From Amorphus orientalis (GTDB taxonomy: Bacteria; Pseudomonadota; Alphaproteobacteria; Rhizobiales; Amorphaceae), in contig NZ_JAUSUL010000001.1 in NCBI RefSeq assembly GCF_030814015.1, positions 524,001 through 588,000 on the forward strand: a DNA stretch of 64,000 nt, read 5' to 3'. Below, in pieces: positions 8,473-17,384 of the stretch (position 1 is the stretch's first letter; the number at the start of each line of letters is the position of its first letter). The notes under the pieces were generated by a model, which made no database searches, was not told the DNA's origin, and worked only from the letters and a program-made list of their open reading frames with translations. The translations under genes and the position numbers were made by a program.

Positions 8473-10770
8473 CTATCGGCTCGCGGACCGGATCGCCTCC
8501 CACACCCGGTCCGGCGTCAGCGGCATGTCGATATGGTCGATGCCGTACGGCACGAGCGCGTCGACGACCGCGTTGACAAGCGCCGGCAGCGAGCCGACCA
8601 CGCCGGCCTCGCCGGCCCCCTTCGCCCCGAGCGCATTGGTCGTGGTCGGGACCGGATGGCAGCTGATGTCGAACAACGGGAACTCGCCCGCCCGCGGCAT
8701 CGCATAGTCCAGGAACGAGGCGGTCAGCGGCTGACCGCTGTCGCGGTCATAGACCATCCGCTCCATCAGCGCCTGGCCAGCCCCCTGCACGATCCCGCCA
8801 TGGATCTGGCCGTAGACGAGGGCCTCGTTCAGGACCGTCCCGACATCGTCGACGACGGTGTAGCGGAGGATCTCCACCAGGCCGGTCTCCGGGTCCACCT
8901 CGACCTCGCAGACATGGCAGCCGTTGGGAAAATTCGCGTTGTCGGCGGCTGAGAAGTCGTCGGCCTCGAAGCCTTCGCCGAAATGGCGGGCGACGTCCGG
9001 CAGGGTGATCCGGCGATCGGTGCCGACGATGGTGAAGGCGCCGTCGGTGAACTCCACGTCGGCCTCGGCGACCTCGAGCGCTTCCGCGGTCCGGGCGCGC
9101 GCCTTCTCCACCAGCACGTCGAAGGCGCGCAGCATCGCGGTGCCGACGGCGGCGGTGGTGCGCGATCCGAAGCTGCCGGTGCCGCGGGCCACCGCGTCGG
9201 TATCGCCGGTGGCGAAGCGGATTTTTTCCGGGTCGACGCCGATCCGCTCGGAGAGAATGCCGGCATAGGTGGTGCGGTGCCCCATGCCGGTGTCGCCGCC
9301 GCCGATCCCCAGCGCGACGGTTCCGTCCGCCTCGACTTCGATGCGGGCATATTCCGGCATCGGCTTCGCGGGCGGTCCGCCGGCGATCTCGATCGCGTAG
9401 GTGAGGCCGATCCCGCTCAGTCGGCCGCGCGCTTCCGCCTCGCGGCGCCTGGCCTCGAAGCCCGCCCAGTCGGCGCGCCGCAGTGCTTCGTCGAAAATCG
9501 TGGGGAAGTCGCCGCTGTCATAGGTGAACACGAAGCCCGTGTCGTACGGCATCGCTTCGGCCGGGATCATGTTGCGTCGCCGGATTACGGCGGGGTCGAT
9601 GCCGAGCCGGCGGGCGGCGACGTCGGCCATGCGCTCGATGATGTAGATGGCTTCGGGCCGGCCGGCGCCGCGATAGGGCGCCATGTTCTGGGTGTTGGTG
9701 AAGACGCCGTCGACCGTCGCGGCGATCTGCGGGGTCGTGTAGACGCCGGACAGCGAGCCGACATTGGCGACCATCGGATGCACCGACATCGGACCGAGAT
9801 AGGCGCCGACCGCAGCGCAGATCTCCACCTCAAGAGCCAGGAAGCGGCCGTCGTCGTCGAGGGCGAGGGCGGCCTGCACCACCTGCTCGCGGCTGTGGCT
9901 GTCGGCGAGAAGGGATTCCGTGCGCGCCGGCTCCCAGCGGATCGGCCGCCCGGTGGTCTCGGCGGCGTGCAGGATCACCGGATATTCGGGGTAGTGGGCG
10001 TTCTTCATGCCGAACGAGCCGCCGGTGTCGCGGCTGGTCACGTGGACGCTCCCAGGGGCGAGAGACATCATCTCCGCGACGCTCTCGGCCAGACGGTGCG
10101 GCGCCTGGGTGCCCACATGGAGCGTGTAGCGGCCGCTGTCGGGATCGAACGTGCCGCGTGCGCCGCGCACCTCCATCGGGGCGGCGGTCACGCGGGTGAT
10201 CTCGAAGCGCTCGCGCACCACGTTGGGTGCCGCCGCGATCGCCTGTCGCACGGCCTGGGGATCGCCCGTGACGACCCGGAAGCAGATGTTGTCGGGACAG
10301 TCCGGCCAGACCGCCGGTGAGCCGCTCGAGCGTGCGGCCACCGGGTCGATGACCGGTTCGGCCTCGTCGATGTCGAACTCGATCAGCTCCAGCGCGTCTT
10401 CGGCGGCGGCGCGTGTTTCGGCCACGACCGCGGCCACCAGGTCGCCCACATAGCGGACGGTCCCGTCCGCGAGGGCCCGATAGGGCGGCACGTGCATGTC
10501 GCGGCCGTCGGGGCCGGGATGGAACAGGGCGGGCAGGATCGGGCGGAACGTCTCCGGCAGATCGGCCGCCGTCAGGACCGCGAGCACGCCCGGCGCGGCA
10601 CGGGCCGCCGCCACGTCGAGGGTGCGGATGGAGCCGCTGGCGACGGGCGAGCGCAGGAACACGAGCGCGGCCTCGCCCGGCAGCGTCTCGTCTGCCGTGT
10701 AGCGGCCGTTGCCGGTGACGAGCGGCGTGTCTTCGAGACGGAATTCGGAGCGACCGATGCGGACGGACAT
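8473..10770 (-). CDS. Xanthine/aldehyde dehydrogenase-type molybdopterin-binding subunit (form II CoxL-like)
   Basis: A 765-residue large subunit of the molybdenum hydroxylase family. Visible landmarks: the N-terminal domain (RLEDTPLVTGNGRYTADE), the MoCo-site loop PYRGAGRPEA of the form II type (CO dehydrogenase proper has AYRCSFR), GIGGGDTGMGHRT, and the catalytic-Glu region GAKGAGEAGVVG. The ATG at 10768-10770 is chosen; upstream sequence is Pro/Arg-rich. Such subunits normally need [2Fe-2S] and FAD subunits, but neither is encoded next to it. The substrate is probably an aldehyde or N-heterocycle, but this cannot be told. It is divergent from the Tat-exported aldo/keto reductase. Confidence 0.88.
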   Translation of the reverse strand: MSVRIGRSEFRLEDTPLVTGNGRYTADETLPGEAALVFLRSPVASGSIRTLDVAAARAAPGVLAVLTAADLPETFRPILPALFHPGPDGRDMHVPPYRALADGTVRYVGDLVAAVVAETRAAAEDALELIEFDIDEAEPVIDPVAARSSGSPAVWPDCPDNICFRVVTGDPQAVRQAIAAAPNVVRERFEITRVTAAPMEVRGARGTFDPDSGRYTLHVGTQAPHRLAESVAEMMSLAPGSVHVTSRDTGGSFGMKNAHYPEYPVILHAAETTGRPIRWEPARTESLLADSHSREQVVQAALALDDDGRFLALEVEICAAVGAYLGPMSVHPMVANVGSLSGVYTTPQIAATVDGVFTNTQNMAPYRGAGRPEAIYIIERMADVAARRLGIDPAVIRRRNMIPAEAMPYDTGFVFTYDSGDFPTIFDEALRRADWAGFEARRREAEARGRLSGIGLTYAIEIAGGPPAKPMPEYARIEVEADGTVALGIGGGDTGMGHRTTYAGILSERIGVDPEKIRFATGDTDAVARGTGSFGSRTTAAVGTAMLRAFDVLVEKARARTAEALEVAEADVEFTDGAFTIVGTDRRITLPDVARHFGEGFEADDFSAADNANFPNGCHVCEVEVDPETGLVEILRYTVVDDVGTVLNEALVYGQIHGGIVQGAGQALMERMVYDRDSGQPLTASFLDYAMPRAGEFPLFDISCHPVPTTTNALGAKGAGEAGVVGSLPALVNAVVDALVPYGIDHIDMPLTPDRVWEAIRSASR

Positions 10771-10975
10771 GGACGAGTACCCGGGAGGAGGAGGGGGAGG
10801 GACGAAACGGTCAGTACGCCAACCATGTGGCCGACGGGCGCGATGCGCAAGTGCGGGAACCCCGGCGCCGGTGTGGCGGTTGCCGATCGGAGAACGGGCG
10901 CCAGATAGACGAAGGGCGCCGGACACAGGCGTCCGACGCACACAGGGACCGGCCCCGATCGGCCGGGAGACAGGC

Positions 10976-11902
10976 TTGGCCGACGGATATCCGACCCGAC
11001 GCGACTTTCTCGCCGCCACCGCAGTGCTTGCCGGCGCGGCGAGCCTGCCGGCATGGCCCGCGTCCGCGCAGCCGCAGCTGCTCACGCGGACCATCCCGTC
11101 CACCGGCGAAGCGGTGCCAGCGGTCGGCATGGGGACATGGATCACGTTCAATGTCGGCACCGACCCCGCGCTGCGCGCGGATCGGGCGGGGGTGACGGCG
11201 GCCTTCCTGGAGGCCGGCGGCCGGGTCATCGATTCGTCGCCGATGTACGGCTCGTCCCAGGACGTGCTGGGCTATGCGCTGGACAGGGTCGGCCGTCCGG
11301 ACGGACTGTTTGCCGCTGACAAGGTGTGGACCTCCTCAAAAGCGGCGGGGCCGGACCAGATCGCCGCCTCCGAGCGGAAATGGGGCGTGTCCGGCTTCGA
11401 CCTGATGCAGGTCCACAATCTCAGGGCCTGGCAGGCGCACCTGCCCATGCTGTTCGACAGGAAGGCGGCGGGCGAGATCCGCTATGTCGGCATCAGCACC
11501 TCCGAAGGACGCCGTCACGACGCCTTCGAGGACATCATGCGCAGTCAGCCGCTCGATTTCGTGCAGGTCAGCTACAACGTCGCCAACCGGGAGGTGGAGG
11601 AGCGCATCCTGCCGCTCGCCCGCGACCGCGGCATCGCCGTGATCGTCAACCGTCCGTTCCAGCAGGACCGGCTGACGCGCTGGCTGGAAGGTCGGCCGCT
11701 GCCCGGTTTCGCGGACGAGATCGGGGCGTCGACCTGGGCCCAGGTGCTGCTGAAGTTCATTCTCGCCGAGCCGGCCGTCACCGTGGCGATCCCGGCGACG
11801 ACGAAGGCCGAGCACGCGCGCGAGAATGTCGCAGCTGCCTCCGGGCCACTGCCGGACCGGGCGATGCGCGAGCGGATCGTCACCTATCTGCAGGAGCTCT
11901 AG
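10976..11902 (+). CDS. Tat-exported aldo/keto reductase
   Basis: A 308-residue protein beginning with a twin-arginine signal (PTRRDFLAATAVLAGAASL, cleavage near ASA-QPQ), then an aldo/keto reductase barrel. The catalytic tetrad is recognisable: Asp and Tyr in VIDSSPMYGSS, Lys in AADKVWT and His in LMQVHNL. I choose the TTG at 10976, with GGGAGA about 5 bases upstream, because it places the Tat motif at the N terminus; the frame is open further upstream. Expected role: NAD(P)H-dependent reduction of a carbonyl, exported folded with cofactor. It is divergent from the molybdopterin-subunit gene. Confidence 0.82.
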   Translation: MADGYPTRRDFLAATAVLAGAASLPAWPASAQPQLLTRTIPSTGEAVPAVGMGTWITFNVGTDPALRADRAGVTAAFLEAGGRVIDSSPMYGSSQDVLGYALDRVGRPDGLFAADKVWTSSKAAGPDQIAASERKWGVSGFDLMQVHNLRAWQAHLPMLFDRKAAGEIRYVGISTSEGRRHDAFEDIMRSQPLDFVQVSYNVANREVEERILPLARDRGIAVIVNRPFQQDRLTRWLEGRPLPGFADEIGASTWAQVLLKFILAEPAVTVAIPATTKAEHARENVAAASGPLPDRAMRERIVTYLQEL

Positions 11903-11970
11903 GTCATGCTCCCGGAATTCGAGCAAATCGGCTCTGTCCGGACCATCCGGATTTATGAGTTCATGACCTG

Positions 11971-12639
11971 ATGGGACCCTGGTGGACCTACCGGCCACAG
12001 GACTTCCTGCTGTTTTCGCCGTCGGTCTACTGGCGCCTTTTCGAGCTGGCCAACGCGGCGCTCTTCCCGCTTCCGCTGATCGCGCTGGTTCTCGGGTCTG
12101 TGATCGTCTGGCTCGGGATGCGCGGCCGACCGGGGGCGTTCGCGTTCGTCGGCGCGCTGCTGTCGGTGGGGTGGGCGCTGTCAGCCTGGCAGTTCCTCTG
12201 GGTACGCTATGTGCCGGTCAACTGGGCGGCGTCCTATGCGGTGCCGGCCTTCCTGGTCGAGGCGCTTCTGCTCCTGGGGCTCGGGTTCGCGGGTGGGTCG
12301 GGCCGCGGAGACGGGTCGGGGCGGATCGCCTCCACCGCCGGAGCCGCGCTGGCTGTCGGCGGTCTCGCTCTCTATCCGCTGTTCGCGCCGCTCTCCGGCC
12401 GGCCGATCGCCGGCGCCGAAGTGGTCGGGATCGCGCCGGACGCAACGGCGGTCTTCACGCTGGGTGTGCTGTGTCTCTGGCCGCGGTCGCGTCTGGTCGC
12501 GCTGGCGATGGTCGTGCCGGTGGCCTGGTGCCTGGCGAGTGCGGCGACGCTTCTGACCATGGGGACATGGCAGGGCTGGGTGCCGCTCGCCGCCGCAGGC
12601 GCGGCCGTCGCCGCCCGCGCCTGGCCGGCCAAAAACTAG
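11971..12639 (+). CDS. Small multi-pass membrane protein, possibly DUF6064
   Basis: A 222-residue protein with about six hydrophobic segments (for example LPLIALVLGSVIVWLGM, FAFVGALLSVGWALSAW, FLVEALLLLGLGFAG) and an N-terminal FSPSVYWRLFELAN stretch. The pattern resembles DUF6064 proteins, but that match is from memory and is not secure. No catalytic motif is seen. Its TAG stop overlaps the stop of the convergent dehydrogenase gene in the shared palindrome CTAG (12636-12639). Confidence 0.6.
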   Translation: MGPWWTYRPQDFLLFSPSVYWRLFELANAALFPLPLIALVLGSVIVWLGMRGRPGAFAFVGALLSVGWALSAWQFLWVRYVPVNWAASYAVPAFLVEALLLLGLGFAGGSGRGDGSGRIASTAGAALAVGGLALYPLFAPLSGRPIAGAEVVGIAPDATAVFTLGVLCLWPRSRLVALAMVVPVAWCLASAATLLTMGTWQGWVPLAAAGAAVAARAWPAKN

Positions 12640-13511
12640 CGCCGGATCTCGTCCAGGAGGCGCTTCAGGCTGGCCTCGAGATCGTCGGCATCGACGTCGG
12701 TGGCGGGAAGGTCGCCCATGCGCTGCTGGATGTCGGCAATGGCCTCGCCGAGCGCGCCTTCGAGACCGAGTTCGTTGACGGTCGTTGCGCTCTCGCGCAT
12801 TTCCGCCGCCCGCCGGACGCCGTGCTTCAGGGTGCGCTCGAACTGGTAGGGGGCCAGCGTCTTCAGGTCGAGGCCGGGATAGGAGGCCGACAGCGAGCTC
12901 AGCACCCGGTCGAAGCAGCCCGAAGCGGCGGCGGCCAGAAGCGTCTCCACCGTGATCGCCTCCAGCCCCTTCACGAACTGGCTGCGGACCATCTTGATCG
13001 CTGTGGCGGATCCGACGTCCTCGCCGACGATCTCGAAGGCGAAGTCGAGACGCCGGATCGCGTCGACGAGCGGATCGGGGAGGCTGCCGGCCACAAGCAC
13101 CGGCGTGCGGTGACGGCGGGGATGGACCGGCGCCATCACCGCCATGTCGACATAGACGGCGCCGTTGCCGGCGACGAGTTCCGCCGTCGCCTGCTTGCGG
13201 GCGGGCGAGACGGAGTTGATGTCGACAAACACCTGGCCGGCCTTTAGCGCATCGGCGACGGACCGGGCCGCGTCCAGGCTGGAGCTGGCGGTGACCGCGG
13301 AGATCACCCAGTCGGCGTCGGCGACCGCCTCGGCGGGGCCTGAAGCCACCTCGACACCCGCGGTCCGCGCGGTCTCCGCGGTGACACCAGCCGTCCCTTC
13401 GGAGGAAAACAGGATGTCGTAGGCGGAGAAGACGAGCGCCGGGTCCGTCTCGGCGAGGCTTTCGCGGAAGGCCCGAGCCGCCTCGCCGAAGCCGATGAAT
13501 GCGATCTTCAT
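12636..13511 (-). CDS. NAD(P)-dependent dehydrogenase, 6-phosphogluconate/3-hydroxyacid type with DUF1932
   Basis: A 291-residue two-domain protein: an N-terminal Rossmann fold (MKIAFIGFGEAARAF) and an NS-type substrate segment (VDINSVSPARKQ), then a C-terminal helical DUF1932 domain with the catalytic-type lysine helix (SATAIKMVRSQFVKGLEA). The ATG at 13509-13511 excludes a long out-of-family upstream extension. It is the last gene of the minus-strand operon with the extradiol dioxygenase and LigI-like hydrolase. From that context I infer oxidation of the ring-cleavage semialdehyde (as its hemiacetal) to a pyrone, the job LigC performs in the protocatechuate 4,5 route; sequence alone shows only the dehydrogenase family. 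Confidence 0.85.
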   Translation of the reverse strand: MKIAFIGFGEAARAFRESLAETDPALVFSAYDILFSSEGTAGVTAETARTAGVEVASGPAEAVADADWVISAVTASSSLDAARSVADALKAGQVFVDINSVSPARKQATAELVAGNGAVYVDMAVMAPVHPRRHRTPVLVAGSLPDPLVDAIRRLDFAFEIVGEDVGSATAIKMVRSQFVKGLEAITVETLLAAAASGCFDRVLSSLSASYPGLDLKTLAPYQFERTLKHGVRRAAEMRESATTVNELGLEGALGEAIADIQQRMGDLPATDVDADDLEASLKRLLDEIRR

Positions 13512-13537
13512 GGGATCCCGTCCGGTTGCGGTCTTCG

Positions 13538-14503
13538 CTACTCGATGATGGTCTCGCCGATCGGCGGCGTACCGTGGGTGTGGAAGCTCTCGATGGTCTT
13601 GAGGCCCCAGGCCTGGCCCTTCTTGCGCTCCTCTTCCGTCCACACGACCGGCTCCCAGTCGGGGGCGAGGATCAGCCGCGCGCCGGCGTTGGCGACCTCG
13701 ACCCGGTTGCCGGCCGGCTCGTAGACATAGAGGAAGAAGGTGCCCTGGATCGCGTGCTTGTGCGGTCCGGTCTCGATGAACACGCCGTGCTCCAGGAAGA
13801 TGTCGGCGGCCCTGAGCACGTCCTCGCGCTGGTCCACGGCGTAGGTCACGTGATGGAACCGGGCGTGGGCGTTCGCGTGCTCCTCGGTGAAGGCGACGTC
13901 GTAGCCCTTGTTGTTGACGGTGAACCAGCAGCCGCCGATGCGGCCGTTGTTGAGCTGGATCATCTCCGTCACCCGGCTGCCGAGCGCCTGGACCATGAAG
14001 TCGCGGATGGCGGAGACGTCGGCGGCCAGGAGGTTCAGATGGTCGAGCCGGCGCACGGCGACGCCGCGGCCGTGATAGCGCTGGGCGATGTTCTTCAGCG
14101 CCGGCTTCTCGCCCTCCGGCGCCTCGTAGCGCTTCGTGTCGTAGTAGAGCTCGAAGACGTGTCCGTCCGGGCTCTTGAACCGGTAGGCGCGGCCGTGGCC
14201 CAGATCGCCGTCGACCCAGCCGATGCCGCACCCCATGGATTCGATCACCGCGACCCGGCGCTCCAGGGCGGCCTGGGACGAGGCGCGATAGGCCACGTGG
14301 CCGAGACCGGTGGTGTCGGAGGCGGTGAGCTTCAGGGTGTGGAACTCGTAGTCGTCCCAGGCACGGAGATAGATTGACGTGTCATCGCGGCCGCTTTCGG
14401 TCAGGCCGTAGACGTTGACGAAGAAGTCGAGGGTCTCCTCCGGCTTGTCGGTCAGCATCTCCACGTGGCCGAGATGGGCGACGTCGAAACAGGGTTCGCT
14501 CAT
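13538..14503 (-). CDS. VOC-family extradiol ring-cleavage dioxygenase (catechol 2,3-dioxygenase type)
   Basis: A 321-residue type I extradiol dioxygenase with two VOC modules: an N-terminal one (VAHLGHVEMLTDKPEETLDF) and a C-terminal catalytic one. The expected Fe(II) ligands are in place: His in RRLDHLNLLA, His in ARFHHVTYAVD and Glu in PAGNRVEVA. The ATG at 14501-14503 is used. The substrate is probably a catechol; the LigI-like neighbour points to a carboxylated one such as protocatechuate. The 37-base and 26-base gaps to its neighbours support an operon. Confidence 0.88.
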   Translation of the reverse strand: MSEPCFDVAHLGHVEMLTDKPEETLDFFVNVYGLTESGRDDTSIYLRAWDDYEFHTLKLTASDTTGLGHVAYRASSQAALERRVAVIESMGCGIGWVDGDLGHGRAYRFKSPDGHVFELYYDTKRYEAPEGEKPALKNIAQRYHGRGVAVRRLDHLNLLAADVSAIRDFMVQALGSRVTEMIQLNNGRIGGCWFTVNNKGYDVAFTEEHANAHARFHHVTYAVDQREDVLRAADIFLEHGVFIETGPHKHAIQGTFFLYVYEPAGNRVEVANAGARLILAPDWEPVVWTEEERKKGQAWGLKTIESFHTHGTPPIGETIIE

Positions 14504-14540
14504 GCCGTGATTCCCCGATTGGCTTGGATTCGGTTTCTGC

Positions 14541-15416
14541 TCAAAGACTCTCCGGCCAATAAAGGCGCGTGGGATTGTCGACAAGCAGCCGCTTCAAATG
14601 GGCATCGTCCGGCGCGATCATCTGGAGCAGGTCGACCAGATGGCCGTCGTCGGGCATGTGCTTCTTGATGTTCGGGTGCGGCCAGTCGGTTCCCCACAGC
14701 ACCCTGTCGGGGAAGCGCTCGACCAGCATGCGGCCGAAGGGGACGGCGTCGGTAAAGGGCGGGCCGGCGCGGGAAATGCGTTCGGAGCCACAGACCTTCA
14801 CCCAGAAGCGCTCGTCCTCCATCAGATCGAGCAGCATCCGGAAGGCCGGCTGGTCGGTGCCGAGGCTCGCGTCCGGTCGGCCCATATGGTCGATCACCAT
14901 CGTGAGCGGAAGCTGCTTCAGCACCGGCGCCAGCGTCTCCAGCCGGTTCGCCTCGAAATGCACGACCGCGTGCCAGCCGAAGGGGATGATCTTCTCGATC
15001 GTGGTCCGGACGGCGTCGATGTCGGCGTCCTTGCCGAGATGGCTGACGAAGTTGAAGCGCACGCCCCGGACGCCGCCGGCGTCGAGCGCGCGCAGCTCGT
15101 CCTCGCTGATGTCGGGCTTCACCATGGCGATGCCGCGATAGTTGCCGTTGCCGTGGGCGATGGCGTCGAGCATGGCCGCGTTGTCGGTGCCGTGGCAGCT
15201 CGCCTGCACGATCACCGACCGCTCGATGCCCAGATGCCGGTGCAGCTCGAACAGCTTCTCCTTCGGCGCGTCGACGGGCGTGTAGGTGCGCTCGGGCGCG
15301 AAGGGGAACGCGGCGGCGGGGCCGAACACGTGGCAATGGGCGTCGCAGGCGCCGGCCGGCAGGGTGATGTCCGGGCTCTTCGGGGACGGATGGAACGGCA
15401 GATAGGTCGACGACAT
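14541..15416 (-). CDS. ligI: Amidohydrolase, LigI-like 2-pyrone-4,6-dicarboxylate hydrolase
   Basis: A 291-residue amidohydrolase-fold enzyme. It matches remembered LigI sequences across the whole length: DAHCHVFGP with the HxH pair at about residues 27 and 29, FPFAPERTYTP, GVRGVRFNFV, VIDHMGRPD, DRVLWGTDWPHPN with the catalytic-type Asp, and LLVDNPTRLYWPE at the end. LigI opens the lactone of 2-pyrone-4,6-dicarboxylate to 4-oxalomesaconate without a metal. Its ATG overlaps the stop of the TRAP permease gene (TGATG), so the two are translationally coupled. A related lactone as substrate is possible. Confidence 0.85.
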   Translation of the reverse strand: MSSTYLPFHPSPKSPDITLPAGACDAHCHVFGPAAAFPFAPERTYTPVDAPKEKLFELHRHLGIERSVIVQASCHGTDNAAMLDAIAHGNGNYRGIAMVKPDISEDELRALDAGGVRGVRFNFVSHLGKDADIDAVRTTIEKIIPFGWHAVVHFEANRLETLAPVLKQLPLTMVIDHMGRPDASLGTDQPAFRMLLDLMEDERFWVKVCGSERISRAGPPFTDAVPFGRMLVERFPDRVLWGTDWPHPNIKKHMPDDGHLVDLLQMIAPDDAHLKRLLVDNPTRLYWPESL

Positions 15417-17365
15417 CAGGCCTTGGTACCTGCTTCTTCGGTTGCGGGGACAGGGCGGCGGTCGGCAAGCGGCCGCCAGATTGTGAAGCCGACGACGAGG
15501 AGACCGACCGCGCGGGCGCCGAGGGTGACCGGATCGAAGGCGGCAACGTCGGTGGGCCACAGCACGAGCAGGCAGCCGGCCGCCATGGCGAGGCGCTCCA
15601 CGACGGACATGGACCGGCCGAGCCAGCCGGCGAAGGAGATGGTCAGACCGACGACGCCGATGCCGGCGAAGACGATCGACAGCGCGATCTGAAGACCGGA
15701 GCCGAGCATCAGGAGCCCCGGCATGGTGACGAACAGGAACGGCACCAAGAGCTTCACGAAGCCGAGCCGCACCGATTCCATCGCCGTCTTGTTGGCATCG
15801 CCGCCGGAGATCGAGGCGGCCGCGTAGGCCGCAAGCGCCACGGGCGGCGTGATGGCGGAGACGAGGCCGTAATAGAAGATGAACATGTGGGCCACGATCG
15901 GCGGGAGGCCGAGCTTCGTCAGCGCCGGCGCGACCAGCACCGCGAGCAGCAGATAGGCTGCCGAGGTCGGCAGGCCCATGCCCAGAACGAAGGAGGCAAG
16001 CGCCGTCAGGAGCAGGATCGCCCACAACTGCTGGCCGCCGGTCTCGACGATGAGGCTCGACAGCATGAGCCCGAGGCCGGTGAGGTTGAGCACGCCGATC
16101 ACCGCGCCGGCGGCCGCCACGGCGGCGACGATCGGCAGCGTGGCCACGAGGGTGTCGCGGCACACCATGGCGAGGCCGACCGGGCCGATGCGCGTGGACT
16201 TCCGCCACGGCGAAATCAGCAGGCCGAACACGATGCAGATGACGGCGGCCTGGGTCGGCGTGTAGCCGAGCACCAGGAAGACGATCAGGGCGATCAGCGG
16301 CACCAGCAGGTAGCCGCGTTTCAGAACGGTTTCGCGCAGAAGCGCCAGGCCGGCGGTGGTGTCGCGGGCGAGGTCGAGCCGTCCCGCCTCGAGTCGAACG
16401 GCGACCAGGAGCGCGGCCACGTAGAGCAGCCCGGGCACGAGGGCCGCCAGTGCGATCTGCTGGTAGGGGACACCCAGGATTTCGGCCATCAGGAAGGCGG
16501 CGGCGCCCATCACCGGCGGCAGGATCTGGCCCGCCGAGGACGCCGCGGCCTCGATCGCGCCGGCGAGGTTGGGGGTGTAGCCGACGCGCTTCATCAGCGG
16601 GATCGTGAACGTGCCGGTGGTGACGACGTTGGCCACCGCGCTGCCGTTGATGGTGCCCAGGAGCGAGCTGGAGAGCGCGGCCGAAAGCCCGGGTCCGCCC
16701 TGCACGCGTCCGGTCAGCCCGCGCGCCAGGTCGACGAACACCGAGCCGGTGCCGATGCGCATGAGCAGGGTGCCGAGGAGCGCGAACAGGAAGATGTACT
16801 CGACCGCCACCCCCATCGGCAGGCCGTAGATGCCTTCGGTGGAGAGCATAAGCGTCGAGGTGAGGCGGCGGAGATCGTAGCCGCCGTGGCCGTACTTGCC
16901 GGGAATGAGGTCGCCGAACCAGGCGTAGGCCAGCGCAGCGACGACGAGGATGACCAGCGCCCAGCCAAGCGCCATGCGCACCAGCACGAGCACGACGGCC
17001 ATGAGCCCGACGAAGATCCACAGGTCCGGCTCGGTCGCCATGGCGCCGCGCATGACGATGTCGATATAGGACTGCCAGAGATGGACACCCGGCACGAGGG
17101 CGACGGCGGCGAGCGCATAGCACGCCCACCGCACGCCGCTGTTTCTGGCCCTCAGGCCCACGAACAGAAGCCCTGCCGACGACACCAGCGAGAAGAACGC
17201 CGAGCGCAGGATCAGCGCGGTGATCAGGCCGAAATAGGCTCCGTTGATCACCAGCGCCGTCGCCCCGATGGCGAGCGCCACGAAGAGCCCGGAGACGACG
17301 GCCGTCTCCGGTGCCGAGCGTGTGTCCGGCGCCTGCAGGCGCAACTGTTCGAGACCGAAAGGCAT
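15416..17365 (-). CDS. TRAP transporter fused permease (4TM + 12TM subunits)
   Basis: A 649-residue membrane protein of the fused DctQM type that partners with TAXI binding proteins. The N-terminal third holds the small-subunit-like helices and the rest is the large permease, with the conserved GQILPPVMGAAAFLMAE, GMGLPTSAAYLLLAVL and SAITPPVALAAYAAA segments. It sits 19 bases after the TAXI binding-protein gene and overlaps the LigI-like gene. It probably imports the dicarboxylate or aromatic acid handled by the enzymes downstream. Confidence 0.92.
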   Translation of the reverse strand: MPFGLEQLRLQAPDTRSAPETAVVSGLFVALAIGATALVINGAYFGLITALILRSAFFSLVSSAGLLFVGLRARNSGVRWACYALAAVALVPGVHLWQSYIDIVMRGAMATEPDLWIFVGLMAVVLVLVRMALGWALVILVVAALAYAWFGDLIPGKYGHGGYDLRRLTSTLMLSTEGIYGLPMGVAVEYIFLFALLGTLLMRIGTGSVFVDLARGLTGRVQGGPGLSAALSSSLLGTINGSAVANVVTTGTFTIPLMKRVGYTPNLAGAIEAAASSAGQILPPVMGAAAFLMAEILGVPYQQIALAALVPGLLYVAALLVAVRLEAGRLDLARDTTAGLALLRETVLKRGYLLVPLIALIVFLVLGYTPTQAAVICIVFGLLISPWRKSTRIGPVGLAMVCRDTLVATLPIVAAVAAAGAVIGVLNLTGLGLMLSSLIVETGGQQLWAILLLTALASFVLGMGLPTSAAYLLLAVLVAPALTKLGLPPIVAHMFIFYYGLVSAITPPVALAAYAAASISGGDANKTAMESVRLGFVKLLVPFLFVTMPGLLMLGSGLQIALSIVFAGIGVVGLTISFAGWLGRSMSVVERLAMAAGCLLVLWPTDVAAFDPVTLGARAVGLLVVGFTIWRPLADRRPVPATEEAGTKA

Positions 17366-17384
17366 CTTGGTCAGGCTCCGCCCG

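Noticed and set aside
12636-14231. A 531-codon frame seeming to fuse the DUF1932 dehydrogenase with another domain
   Set aside because: Its first part is the dioxygenase gene in another frame; the family start MKIAFIGFG is at 13511.
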